Source: Globisporangium splendens (taxonomy: Eukaryota; Oomycota; Peronosporomycetes; Pythiales; Pythiaceae). Taken from it: 64,000 bases of DNA. Within the stretch, counting starts at the first letter, position 1, and every line of letters starts with the position of its first letter. Below the pieces are notes generated by a model. That model saw only the letters and a list, made by a program, of their open reading frames with translations, was not told the DNA's origin and ran no database searches. Both the position numbers and the translations under genes were made by a program. Shown piece after piece: positions 44,179 to 53,470 of the stretch. Location: positions 186,001-250,000 of the forward strand of contig VFIW01000057.1 of NCBI GenBank assembly GCA_006386115.1, in the 5' to 3' direction.

Positions 44179-44798
44179 TGTAATGGGCTGAAACCAGCCA
44201 TTACATGAAGGTGGATCTGTTCCCAGATCTAGTGTGCCACGCACCACCTTCACTGTGCATTGTGGAGAGACAATTAACAAAGGGATTACGGTACGACAGT
44301 CCCCACATGCACATGTGACGTCATCCCATCACGTCACGAGCGCTTTCTGTGCTGATCAGTGCAGAATGTTGTTCACATGTACTAATCAGTACAGAGTGAT
44401 GACATCCATGTACTAATCAAGTACTGAGTGACGGTTCCTACTTGGGAAACTGCACTGGTGATGAGACCGACGTGTCTCTGCCACCTAAAGTGAGTGGCTG
44501 TAGCCAATCGGTTCGCAGAGAATCCCCGTGGTACTTCAAGTTCAAGTTTCTCGAAGATCCCGTAGGTTCAACCTCAGTGTACCCAAGGTTTTATATATCA
44601 GGTTCATAGGTTTATTTCTGCATGTTTGGGTTTTATGCATAAAACCTCTAGGAATCCCTAGTGGTGTTTTACATGTAGTGTCAGGAACCATAAGCTCATT
44701 TCAATTCAGTTGCATTTTTGCCAAGTTTCTCTCAAGTCTTCCTCTTCAAGCGCAAGCGTGCGTGCCGTGTTTGAGGCTGTCTCGGATAGCCTCTTACA
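44179..44798 (+). repeat. 5' LTR (620 bp), mosaic
   Basis: The first 280 bp are nearly identical to the LTR at 62576, and the last 200 bp are nearly identical to the LTR at 51031. It contains TGACGTCA/CACGTCA motifs near 44317-44340, a TATA-like TTTATATATC near 44590, and an 18-bp perfect palindrome at 44629-44646. Confidence 0.9.
44694..44707 (+). promoter_or_regulatory. Oomycete-type initiator in the 5' LTR
   Basis: GCTCATTTCAATTC matches the GCTCATTYY initiator core exactly. It would start the genomic RNA about 208 bases upstream of the gag ATG and mark the U3/R border. The 3' LTR has the same motif near 51533; the LTR at 62576 has lost it (GCATTTTAATTC). Confidence 0.5.
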
Positions 44799-44800
44799 CC

Positions 44801-44812
44801 TGGTAGCACTTT
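44801..44812 (+). other. Primer-binding site
   Basis: TGGTAGCACTTT lies two bases after the LTR end and starts with the expected TGG. The same TGGTAGCACTT follows the LTR of the second element at 63230. The matching tRNA is not identified. Confidence 0.55.
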
Positions 44813-44905
44813 GTAGTCCTTCCAACGACCAAGTCAAGAGTCTGCATAGGCCGCTTGTGTAGCGTGCGCGGACATTCCAAGACCCCTGTCCGATTGTGAG
44901 AAACA

Positions 44906-45949
44906 ATGGAAGGGATGGAGACGCCGATGGGCTCGATGCCTGGAGAGACCGTGGAGCTGACGAATGAGCATTTTCCTCATTTGTCGAGCCACGAGTGGGC
45001 AGCCCTCGAGCGTATGCGAGCGGTCATCGGTGATGCGGCTGTGATCAGTTTGCTGAGATCAGCGTCACCGGATGAGCAGAGGAACGCGGCTACGAGCTTC
45101 ATGCATCACGAGATCATGAACTCTCATCGACAGCCCGCAACTCCTGTCACGACGATGAGAGTGGCACCTCTGAAGCTCGATGTATCTCCGTACCGTGGCG
45201 GAGAGAACGAACCTCTAGCGAGATGGTTCGTTGAGTTGGATGCAGCAATCACTGCAAGACAACTACGGGACCCAATGCAGCAAGTGTTGTTTGCGATGTC
45301 AAACCTTGCGGGTCGAGCGAAGAGTTGGGCGTATGGGAAGCGATTGGCGGAGCCACATTGCTTCTACGACCTGGGCGACTTCAAGCGAGAGCTGAAGAGA
45401 GCTTTTGAGCCTCCGCAGAGCGAATTTCGGGCTCGCGCTGAGTTCTTAAAGCTTCGTCAGGGTAAATACGACCTACACTCGTACGCTCAACGAGCACGAT
45501 ACCTCGTGTCAAGTATCGTGAATGAGCCGATTGATGCCTCAACGCAAGTTGTGACATTCATGGCAGGGCTCAATGATGGTCCAATTCGGAACCAGCTGTT
45601 CCGCGAGTACCCCAAGACGCTGGATGAAGCTATCGAGCGAGCGATGCAAGAAGAATTCAGCATCAAGCAAGCCAAGTTCAACGGTTTCGGCCCTCGCCCT
45701 GTTCGACAACACGCAGTCACACACGACGGTCCAGAACCGATGGACATCTCGTATGCCGATGCGACCGCTAACAGACAGCCACGCAATGACGGGAAGTGTT
45801 TCCGTTGCGGCAAGCCCGGTCACATCGCAAGAAATTGCAAGGTGTCCTTGCCAAGCCAGCAAGCGACACACGGTTCGCAATCGAATCGACCAGGCAGAGG
45901 CCGACGATTCGAGCGTTCCCAACAGCCAAAAAACGGGAACGACCAGTAG
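44906..45949 (+). CDS. gag: Gag protein of the gypsy element
   Basis: 347 residues from the ATG at 44906. A retrotransposon Gag capsid region is seen (YRGGENEPLARWFVELDAA, DPMQQVLFAMSNLAGRAKSW, QSEFRARAEFLKLRQG) and then one CCHC zinc knuckle, CFRCGKPGHIARNC, near 45799. It packages the element RNA into particles. The stop TAG at 45947 lies inside a predicted hairpin that follows a slippery heptamer, so a fraction of ribosomes should shift to pol. The gag at 63332 is a clear homologue, about 75% identical by eye. Confidence 0.93.
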   Translation: MEGMETPMGSMPGETVELTNEHFPHLSSHEWAALERMRAVIGDAAVISLLRSASPDEQRNAATSFMHHEIMNSHRQPATPVTTMRVAPLKLDVSPYRGGENEPLARWFVELDAAITARQLRDPMQQVLFAMSNLAGRAKSWAYGKRLAEPHCFYDLGDFKRELKRAFEPPQSEFRARAEFLKLRQGKYDLHSYAQRARYLVSSIVNEPIDASTQVVTFMAGLNDGPIRNQLFREYPKTLDEAIERAMQEEFSIKQAKFNGFGPRPVRQHAVTHDGPEPMDISYADATANRQPRNDGKCFRCGKPGHIARNCKVSLPSQQATHGSQSNRPGRGRRFERSQQPKNGNDQ

Positions 45950-45968
45950 GAGCGGGGCTCCCTACTGG
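45928..45968 (+). promoter_or_regulatory. Programmed -1 ribosomal frameshift signal (gag-pol)
   Basis: The slippery heptamer A-AAA-AAC (45928-45934) is in the correct phase with the gag codons CCA-AAA-AAC. An 8-nt spacer follows. Then an 11-bp stem with one bulged C closes a GGG loop: CCAGTAGGAGC (45943-45953) pairs with GCTCCCTACTGG (45957-45968). The pol frame is exactly -1 to gag and overlaps it at this site. Confidence 0.75.
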
Positions 45969-48900
45969 GCGAACAAAGAGTTCTGTGAATGTCGCAGAAG
46001 CGCAGAACTCTTGCCCCGATGTGCGCAATGCACATGAAGTTTCCGCGAACAGATGTGAGCGTGTCGAGCAAGAGCCAGCCTTGATAGTCCACAAGGTTAA
46101 GGTAGATGGTTACTCAGAACCTCTACGGGCTCTTGTAGACACCGGTGCGTCGAACAATTTTGTCCGCACACAAGTGGTGAGAAGGCAAGGTTTGGACCTG
46201 CCTATCTCGAACAAGGAAATGATCGTTCGCTTGGCGAATGGATCGAAAGTGACGATGCCTAAGCGCGTGTTGCGTATGGCAATCGAATGTGATGATTTCC
46301 GAGGTGAAGACGAGTTTATAGCACTCGACCTCGATGACAAGTTTGATCTGATTCTGGGAATGCCCTGGTTGAGAAGGTACCAACCGAGCATCGACTGGAA
46401 GAAGAAGAAGATCAGCGTCGACAAGCAAGTCGACGAAGACCTCAGCTGCCAGGCAGCAAGAGAGGTGATTTGGGCATATACATCTGTTGAAGATGTGTCT
46501 AATGAGAGTCAGGCGTGCGATGGCCCCTCACGCTCAAATGACAAGCCCGTGAAGACCACTGGAGGTGGAGTAGTCAGGCGCCAGAAAAAGACTACTCCTG
46601 TAGCCAAGAGCGATGTGGAGTTCCGCTCTGGCAGGGTTAAAGAAGACAAGAAGACCGACGAAGAAGAACGAAGATCTGCAAGCGTCCCTGATCAAGACAC
46701 AAGAAAGGCAGAAGATGAAGTGAAGCGACAAGAACAAGCCACTTCAAGAGAATATGTGAACGTCGCAGTCTACAATGAAGAAGGTGACAGCCAGATAGTG
46801 CGTCACGTACAAGTTGAAAATCCTCCAAGTCTGGCTCGAGAATTGATTTCCTTGCCGTTGATGAGCAAGAAGACGCTTAAGCGTAGCCTGGCGAAAGGCG
46901 AAATTTCGCAAATTTGTGCGATCGTCGATGAAGTTGCCGACGATGTCATCAACACTGCGGAAGTGTTAGATGAGAGGACACGGAAGGAGAGGTTTGATGA
47001 GCAGTCGTGGGACGCTCTAAAGGCAAACCCCGTGTATGGACTTGTCAAGGAATATGCGGACATATTTCCAGACAAAGTGCCGGACGAATTGCCGCAGGAC
47101 AGAGGCATTCGTCACGAGATTGATGTACTTCCGGGAACGAAGTACTGTATCACGAGGCAATGGCCGCTACCGAAGGAACAAGTCGATGCGATCGACGAGT
47201 TCTTCGCGCAGCGACAGAAGGCTGGCCATGTGCGCGAGAGCAAGTCTCCGCACTGTAGTCCCACCTTCTGTGTGAAGAAGGCCACAGGCGGTTGGCGCAT
47301 TGTTCACGCATTCAACAAATTGAATGATGCGACCATACCTGCTCAGACCCCAGTTCCACGAAAGGATATGATCCTTGATGGAATGGTTGGCAGCACTGTC
47401 TTTAGCGCGATCGATCTGAAAGACGGGTTCTATCAGATTCGAATGCGTGAGAGCGATGTACCATTTACAGCAGTTAGCACCCCTAGTGGTATGCTGTGGG
47501 AGTGGATGGTGATGCCACAAGGTCTGAAGAACGCACCAGCAACTTTCAACAGAATGGTCACGAATGTACTTCATCCATTGAGAGAGTTTGCACCGAGCTA
47601 CTTTGACGACATATTCGTTCATAGTAAGGCCTCGGAAGGGAAGAAAGATGTCGATGTTCATCTTGAACATCTTCGTCAAGTCTTTCAAGTTATGCGTGAG
47701 AACAAACTGTACGCTAACTTGAAGAAATGCATCTTCTTCGCCCCCGAGATCCCTATACTCGGTTGCTTTGTTGGCAAGAATGGCGTTCGGGTCGATCCTG
47801 AGAAGGTCAAGTCTATCGACGATTGGCCTATTCCTCAGAACGTCAAACAGCTACGTCAGTGGCTGGGTTTGACCAACTATTTGCACAAATACACGCGCAA
47901 CTATGCAGCGTTAGTGCAACCCCTCACGAGTCTTTTGAAGAAAGATAATGAGTGGGAATGGCCAGAGGAACATCAGGCAGCGTTTGCCGAAGTAAAGAAG
48001 AGCTTAAGAGAAGCTCCTGTCCTAGCTCTCGCAGACCATGAGAAGCCGTTCCATGCAGTCTGCGATGCGAGCGACTATGCCATCGGGTGTGCACTGATGC
48101 AACACGATGATGAGGGCAAAGAAAGAGTTGTGTCGTATCAGTCACGACAACTCAGGCCCGCAGAGAGGAACTATCCGGTCCATGACAAGGAACTATTGGC
48201 CATGAAGTATGCATTGGCAAAGTTTCGAGTCTATTTGCTTGGTGAAAAGCAGTTCGCTATTTACACTGATCACGCATCACTGCGGACAGCTGTAAAGACG
48301 CCTCACCTATCGCAAAGAATGGCAAGATGGTTTTCCTTCTTCGCTGAGTACAACTTTGTTGTACATTACAAGCCCGGCAAGTCAAACATTCTTGCCGATG
48401 CGCTGTCAAGACGTCCGGATTATGATCCGAAGAACAAGAGTGACGACACGAACGGAGCGTGCCGACTCTGTGAAGACGTCAACGCGATTGCTGCGGGAGT
48501 GGCAAGCACAATCCAAGAAGAAATCACTGAGGGCTACAAGCAAGACGAAGCATGTCAAGAACCGATCAAGTATTTCAAGAATCCCTCAGATAAGGCACTC
48601 CAAAACCTCCCATCAAGAGCAAGATCGCGTGTTCACCGTTACAGCATGCACAATGAGCTGTTGTATTATGCGGTTGACGAAGGGGATCCAGCGAGGATCG
48701 TTGTCCCCAACGACGAAGGTCTGCGTCATCGACTCTTGTACGAGTACCATGACGGTCCTTCGAGTGGCCATCTCGGACGTGAGAAAACGTTTCTCAACTT
48801 GTCTCGAGATTACTACTGGCCTCACATGTACAAGTGGGTTCGCAAGTATGTGCGTACTTGCGAAGTGTGCCAAAGAGTTAAGCCATCCGGCTCTACTCGG

Positions 48901-50631
48901 GCCCCACTTCGTTCATTGGCTGTCCCTCAGGACAGTTGGAAGTCTGTGAGTATGGACTTCATATTCGGACTTCCAAGAGACAAACACGGACGCAATGGCA
49001 TCCTTGTGTTTGTGGACCGATTCAGCAAGATGGTCCATCTTGCGCCGGTCTCGGATAAGATCTCGGCAGAGATGACTGCGAAAGTCTTTGTAGACGTGGT
49101 GTTCCGTCTACATGGTCTGCCCTCGGAGATCGTATCAGACCGTGACACTCGGTTTACGTCTAGGTTTTGGCGAACTCTGTTTGGCATTTTGGATACAAAA
49201 CTATCCATGTCAACAGCAGCACACCCAGAGACAGACGGTCAAACTGAACGAGTGAATCGTGTCCTTGAAGACGTGTTGCGCAGTTATGCGACGTCTTTCA
49301 AAGAGTGGAGTGAGTTTCTCCCTCTTGCCGAGTTTGCGTTGAACAACTCCACGCATGTCTCGACAGGTCATACCCCGTTCTATGTGAACTACGGACTCCA
49401 CCCGAGAGTGCCAGCGTCACTAGTGGGAGAGGTTTCTACCTTAAGTGGGGGAGAGACTATGGCTAAGGAGCCACAGTCGGACCTGAATGCTGTCACAGAG
49501 TTAAAAGCCAACTTTGACTCGATGAAACCTCTAGACGACATGACAAGTCGTGAGGAACAGCAAGTCGATGACTTTATTGTGAGGAGACAAGCCGTTGTGA
49601 GGTTTGTTCGAGACGCAATTGCAAAGGCTCAGGATCTGCAAAAGGAACAAGCAGATAGGAGTGGAAGGAAGAACAAGCAAGTATATAAGATCAATGATCT
49701 TGTATTACTTAGCACGGCTAATCTACCTGAACACGCAGTGTCTAACTTGGGGAGTTCGAAACTTCTGCCAAGATATATTGGACCGTTCAGGGTAGTTAAA
49801 TGCAATGGTGATGCCTACACGCTAGACATTCCTAAACGCATGCGACTACACCCTACGTTCTACGTAGGTAGACTAAAGCCTTACCTTCCAAGTGGGTCAG
49901 CGAACCCTACAGAGCCTTTGGCAGACGATCAAGTCGATCCTGAAGTCGCTCCACCAGCTCGCGAAGAGTCTGTAACTCATCGTCATGGAGCTTCTTCTCG
50001 GCATAAAGGCGCTGAAGCACATCAAAGGACTCGTCCTTTATTGTCTCCAACGCGAGAAGGCGACCATGATACTCCTTCCGAAGTATCTCAAGAGAAGTCC
50101 CTGCCTCTTCCACAGAGCGCAGTAGACGTTCGTGATACGCATCGCGAGCTTTCTCAGCCTTCTGGAGTCGTTCAAGCTCGGCTTGAATCTTCTCGAACCT
50201 CTGTTCGAAACGTGACTCCATTGCCGAACGCTGGGCAAGACCATCGAAGAGCAAGTCGATCTTCGACTCCTGCTCCTTCAACCAGTCTTCGAGGCTTTCG
50301 CACCGGTCTTCGAGTACCGCGTTGCGAACTTCAAGAGCCTCGATCTGAGCGCGGTGAGCACTCTTCCACTTCCAGAGTCGCTCAATCGTTTTCGCGTTCA
50401 GCCCCACCTCCTCTGATCGATCACCAGGGAGAGCGTCGTTGGATCGTTGAGTCGATAGTCGATCACGAGGATCGATCGACTCGTCGTCGAGGAGAGAAGT
50501 CGTTGAACCGTCAACGCTTCTACAGAGTACGGTGGCTTGGCTATCCGCCGGACTCGGACACGTGGGAACCTCGAGAGACTCTTCAGTCTGATGTTCCCGA
50601 CGTGGTTCACAGCTACGAACAGAGCTTGTAG
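45934..50631 (+). CDS. pol: Pol polyprotein: protease, RT, RNase H, integrase, chromodomain
   Basis: Expressed by -1 shifting from gag; the frame is open from 45796 to the TAG at 50629-50631. Aspartic protease ALVDTGASNNF (near 46130). Reverse transcriptase with SAIDLKDGFYQI and the catalytic YFDD (near 47599). Ty3-type RNase H starting VCDASDYAIGCAL (near 48057). Integrase with an HHCC zinc finger (HDGPSSGHLGREKT, CEVCQRVK) and DDE residues in SMDFIFGL, SDRDTRF and TDGQTERVNR. A GPF-type segment (LLPRYIGPFRVVK) follows. After a low-complexity linker (about 49930-50420) the C-terminal chromodomain reads FYRVRWLGYPPDSDTWEP. The chromodomain targets integration to chromatin in related elements. 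The linker and chromodomain overlap the antisense gene. Confidence 0.93.
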   Translation, partial: RERPVGAGLPTGRTKSSVNVAEAQNSCPDVRNAHEVSANRCERVEQEPALIVHKVKVDGYSEPLRALVDTGASNNFVRTQVVRRQGLDLPISNKEMIVRLANGSKVTMPKRVLRMAIECDDFRGEDEFIALDLDDKFDLILGMPWLRRYQPSIDWKKKKISVDKQVDEDLSCQAAREVIWAYTSVEDVSNESQACDGPSRSNDKPVKTTGGGVVRRQKKTTPVAKSDVEFRSGRVKEDKKTDEEERRSASVPDQDTRKAEDEVKRQEQATSREYVNVAVYNEEGDSQIVRHVQVENPPSLARELISLPLMSKKTLKRSLAKGEISQICAIVDEVADDVINTAEVLDERTRKERFDEQSWDALKANPVYGLVKEYADIFPDKVPDELPQDRGIRHEIDVLPGTKYCITRQWPLPKEQVDAIDEFFAQRQKAGHVRESKSPHCSPTFCVKKATGGWRIVHAFNKLNDATIPAQTPVPRKDMILDGMVGSTVFSAIDLKDGFYQIRMRESDVPFTAVSTPSGMLWEWMVMPQGLKNAPATFNRMVTNVLHPLREFAPSYFDDIFVHSKASEGKKDVDVHLEHLRQVFQVMRENKLYANLKKCIFFAPEIPILGCFVGKNGVRVDPEKVKSIDDWPIPQNVKQLRQWLGLTNYLHKYTRNYAALVQPLTSLLKKDNEWEWPEEHQAAFAEVKKSLREAPVLALADHEKPFHAVCDASDYAIGCALMQHDDEGKERVVSYQSRQLRPAERNYPVHDKELLAMKYALAKFRVYLLGEKQFAIYTDHASLRTAVKTPHLSQRMARWFSFFAEYNFVVHYKPGKSNILADALSRRPDYDPKNKSDDTNGACRLCEDVNAIAAGVASTIQEEITEGYKQDEACQEPIKYFKNPSDKALQNLPSRARSRVHRYSMHNELLYYAVDEGDPARIVVPNDEGLRHRLLYEYHDGPSSGHLGREKTFLNLSRDYYWPHMYKWVRKYVRTCEVCQRVKPSGSTRAPLRSLAVPQDSWKSVSMDFIFGLPRDKHGRNGILVFVDRFSKMVHLAPVSDKISAEMTAKVFVDVVFRLHGLPSEIVSDRDTRFTSRFWRTLFGILDTKLSMSTAAHPETDGQTERVNRVLEDVLRSYATSFKEWSEFLPLAEFALNNSTHVSTGHTPFYVNYGLHPRVPASLVGEVSTLSGGETMAKEPQSDLNAVTELKANFDSMKPLDDMTSREEQQVDDFIVRRQAVVRFVRDAIAKAQDLQKEQADRSGRKNKQVYKINDLVLLSTANLPEHAVSNLGSSKLLPRYIGPFRVVKCNGDAYTLDIPKRMRLHPTFYVGRLKPYLPSGSANPTEPLADDQVDPEVAPPAREESVTHRHGASSRHKGAEAHQRTRPLLSPTREGDHDTPSEVSQEKSLPLPQSAVDVRDTHRELSQPSGVVQARLESSRTSVRNVTPLPNAGQDHRRASRSSTPAPSTSLRGFRTGLRVPRCELQEPRSERGEHSSTSRVAQSFSRSAPPPLIDHQGERRWIVESIVDHEDRSTRRRGEKSLNRQRFYRVRWLGYPPDSDTWEPRETLQSDVPDVVHSYEQSL

Positions 50632-50954
50632 TGCTCTCGCGAGCACTAGAACGACGAGAGCCAAGCTCTTTATGGTCGTTCTCGAGCGTGCCTCCTAGGT
50701 TCCCTAGCAAACGCTCGACAGATTCTCGTTTATCGGTGGACAAACGTCTTCCACGACTCGAGCTTTGCTGTGCTGGACTGGCCAGGATCGTCGCTGCCGG
50801 ACATCTTGCGCCAGAGGAAGAACAACTCCTTGTAGAACCGACGTCCTCCACGCTTCTTGCGAATAGCGGAGATGTCGTACAAGCCGGGAGTCGTCCGCTG
50901 CCGCTTTGGCTCGGGCCGTTCTTCGCGCTTCACTTGGTCGCTTGATCGCTTCAT
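49907..50954 (-). CDS. Antisense gene in the gypsy 3' end: basic N-terminus and long coiled coil
   Basis: Not a known family to me. The ATG at 50954 opens a Lys/Arg-rich start with a bipartite nuclear-signal-like KREERPEPKRQR. A GT-AG intron with GTACGA donor at 50880 and acceptor at 50805 (76 nt, or 50778 for 103 nt) moves it into the long open frame that stops at 49907. The product would have about 323 residues. The last 165 form an unbroken heptad-rich helix (for example LEVRNAVLEDRCESLEDWL, QRFEKIQAELERLQ, LQTLRELVERLQDRLDRL). On the sense strand the same DNA encodes only the low-complexity pol linker and the chromodomain. The intron is predicted. Without it the two frames are separate (50730-50954 with ATG, and 49907-50851 starting at GTG). 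Confidence 0.5.
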
Positions 50955-50976
50955 GGTCAATTGGAAAGTGAGAGCG
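50955..50976 (-). promoter_or_regulatory. Oomycete-type initiator for the antisense gene
   Basis: The minus strand reads CGCTCTCACTTTCCAATTGACC directly before the antisense ATG. The core TCACTTTCCAATTG agrees with the TCATTYYNCAWTTT consensus at 12 of 14 positions and lies 15 bases upstream of the ATG. It falls between the pol stop and the polypurine tract. Confidence 0.5.
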
Positions 50977-51017
50977 GGTGCCTCTTCCGAAAGAAGTAAA
51001 GTCCGTGATGGAACTTT

Positions 51018-51030
51018 AAGGGAGGGATGA
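51018..51030 (+). other. Polypurine tract
   Basis: AAGGGAGGGATGA lies immediately before the 3' LTR, the expected primer site for plus-strand DNA synthesis. Confidence 0.75.
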
Positions 51031-51637
51031 TGTAATGGGCTAAGGCTGCCATTACATGCAAGGTGGCTCTTTGTGTGTGTCACACACCACCTTGTGGAAG
51101 TGCATTGTGGGTGCGAAGATATTGGGTGAAACACATAAGAGTGATCCCCACATGCACAGGTGACGTCATCGTCTGACGTCAGAGCAATCTGTGTCTGAGT
51201 TGAGTGTTGGTCGCTCGCAATCATTGAGATTCGGCGTGATTACGCACAACAGTACTCTAGACACGTGAGTGATGGTTCCTACTTGGGAAACTGCACTGGT
51301 GATGAGACCAACGTGTCTCTGCCACCTAAAGTGTGGCGCGAGCCAATCACTTTGCAGGGAATTTTCCACGGGACTTCAAGTTCAAGTTTCTCGAAGATCC
51401 CCTGGGTTTAACCTCAGTGTACCCAAGGTTTTATATATCATATTCATAGGTTTTATTGTGCATGTTTAGGTTTTAGTTATAAAACCTCTAGGAGCCCTAG
51501 TGGTGTTTTACATGTAGTGTCAGGAACCATAAGCTCATTTCAAATCAGTTGCATTTTTGCCAAGTTCCCCTCAAGTCTTCCTCTTCAAGCGCAAGCGTGC
51601 GTGCCGTGTTTGAGGCTGTCTCGGATAGCCTCTTACA
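51031..51637 (+). repeat. 3' LTR (607 bp)
   Basis: Starts TGTAATGGGCTAAGGC and ends CTCTTACA. The last 380 bp match the 5' LTR closely. The first 240 bp do not, apart from the terminal inverted motif, paired TGACGTCA sites near 51160-51182 and short shared words. Confidence 0.88.
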
Positions 51638-51689
51638 ACAACATGCGATCAAGCTTTCATTGGGAGGATTAATACAGACATTCTTTAAT

Positions 51690-51905
51690 ATATTCTACTA
51701 TTACAGCAATGCTTTCTATATTTTATAATCCTACGGAAATTTCTGTTTCATTACAAATCGATGAAATAAAACGGTTATATAATAGTAACATTGGTGTTCC
51801 CCATCTTTTGCAGAAATATTTGGAATTGGCCACCTTTGTCGCAATTATCCCTTCTTTGACACATGTTTCACTTAGTGCACCTCTTTTGTATTTTCCGGTT
51901 TTCTG
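51690..51905 (-). repeat. Diverged inverted repeat, right arm
   Basis: The reverse complement aligns with 43470-43640 and encodes a similar peptide around YFCKRWGTP. It lies about 50 bp outside the 3' LTR. Confidence 0.5.
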
Positions 51906-52074
51906 ATCCCTGCACTTAGTGACCGTGCAAGATCACAGCATGGGCTTTCTGAGGCATATTTCTAATACCAGTTGCATTCACACCCATTCTGACCAATCAC
52001 CAGCGTCATTTTACACAGGTGATCAAGTTTCTCTCACATACAGAAAGCACATATCCATTCCATCCTGTTTTCCA

Positions 52075-52660
52075 TCACCTCCCAGCATTCGCACTCTCCA
52101 CCACTGCTTTTCTGTGCGGATGCGTCACTTGGAAGGATGACGGACGCGTCATTGGATCCATCGCGAGACACTCAAATGCGAGCTCGTATTCGCAGTCGGG
52201 GGAGCTTGACGTGCGCAATGCTGGCTGTCCCCATGACGCAGGATACGACGTCTTGACTGAGTCCGATGGAATTGTCCACACCGCCCCCACTTGACTACTG
52301 CAGCTTGTGATACTTCGCGATGCGGTCGTGGACCGGCAGTGATCACCGAGGCAGAATGGCAGAATGCATCCACGTCGCTCGTCGTCAAGTACGGTGCGTC
52401 ATTCGCGAGGATCTCAGGCGCAAACAGATCATTGTGTGATCTGGTGTTACAATGCAGCTGCAGTCCCCATTCAACGTGAGCTGACACACCTGAGGCTTTC
52501 ATGGCACCGATCGCGATGTGTCTTTTTCGTTGTCCCTTACGTTCACAAACTTGTCGCCACGCTGTTGGACTCTGTAGGTACATTCGATGTTGTGGCCAAT
52601 GAGTGAAACTTGTGCCGACGGACTTGATCAAGCAGGTTGACACCGTGAAGGACGTGACTG
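52075..52660 (-). pseudogene. Protein kinase C-lobe remnant
   Basis: Two minus-strand frames hold kinase-like motifs in the right order. One has LFAPEILANDAPYLTTSDVDAF, resembling the APE motif with the following DVYSFG helix. Further on, in another frame, LAFECLAMDPMTRPSS resembles the subdomain XI CL-DP--RPS motif of tyrosine-kinase-like kinases. The N-lobe and the catalytic HRD/DFG motifs are not found. The frame breaks indicate a dead copy. Confidence 0.4.
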
Positions 52661-52914
52661 ACGGTACCTACCGAGCTTGCTCAATACGTCTCAATAAAAC
52701 GACGAGCGCGCTTGGGCACGACAAAGCCACTACCCATGTGTTTGCAAGCAGATGGAAAAAGGGTGCGAAGCTGGCAGCTCAAAAAGAAGCGACGGCTGGT
52801 TACGTTACAGCGCTCACAACGTGGATCGAACAGATTAAGAGCCGTATGAGTGCACTCCGCGTCTTTTGCGCACGAGGTCGTCACGACAGACCTGGGACCC
52901 TCGCGAACTGCGTC

Positions 52915-53470
52915 TCAAACTCCCAAAGTGCACACTCCTGTCGCGGAGACGGCAGACGCAACGTGACGTGTCCTTGATTGCTCGACGAGGAGTGAGCTAC
53001 GGTGCAGGCGCTGCAAACTCAACTCGACCCATCTTGCGGTGTCCCGACGCCTTCTAGCCGCGATAACGTCATAGTGACAGCGGCACCTTCCCACGAAGAA
53101 GAGCAAATCTGCACCACGCTGTTCTTGCACAGCGAGCAGCGACGCTTTGTAGATGTAGTACACCAAGTACGTCTCGGCATCGATCGCCGATGGCACAAGT
53201 TCCGAGAATTTCCCCACAACCGCAGGATAGTGCTCCAGTACTTCTGTCTTCACCGTCTCCAGCTCATCACTCTGCGTCGCAGTCTTCCACTTTGCAAACG
53301 TTTTCGCGTCCATCGGTGGCTCCAAGTACGTGCCGCCATCTTCTTGCAACGCCCGCAACCGGAGCCGTCATACCGCCAATGCATCATCGCTCTCGTCTTT
53401 GTCGTCACTACACTGGAGAGTCCCTCTCGCGAGCGAACCAAGAATTCCATCACCAAGTGAGGCAGCTACA
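52915..53470 (-). pseudogene. BSDC1-like BSD-domain remnant with internal stop
   Basis: The minus-strand frame contains ELVPSAIDAETYLVYYIYK followed by a Gln/Glu-rich helix, which resembles the BSD domain of BSDC1 (LVP-x-x-S-x-EFW-RYFYK). The usual Phe-Trp pair reads Tyr-Leu. The same frame upstream has an acidic stretch and a TGA near 53376. It is probably a decayed gene, unrelated in frame to the intact BSD gene at 17401. Confidence 0.4.

Larger units (their letters stand above)
44179..51637 (+). mobile_element. Full-length Ty3/gypsy retrotransposon with chromodomain
   Basis: A 7459-bp element with LTRs starting TGTAATGGGCT and ending CTCTTACA, a primer site, gag, a -1 frameshift signal, pol in the order protease-RT-RNase H-integrase-chromodomain, an antisense gene, a polypurine tract and the 3' LTR. 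Domain order and the chromodomain place it among the chromodomain-bearing Ty3/gypsy elements. Both coding frames are open, so it could be recent. Yet the two LTRs differ strongly in their first 250 bp and no matching target-site duplication is seen, so recombination has altered one end. Confidence 0.92.
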
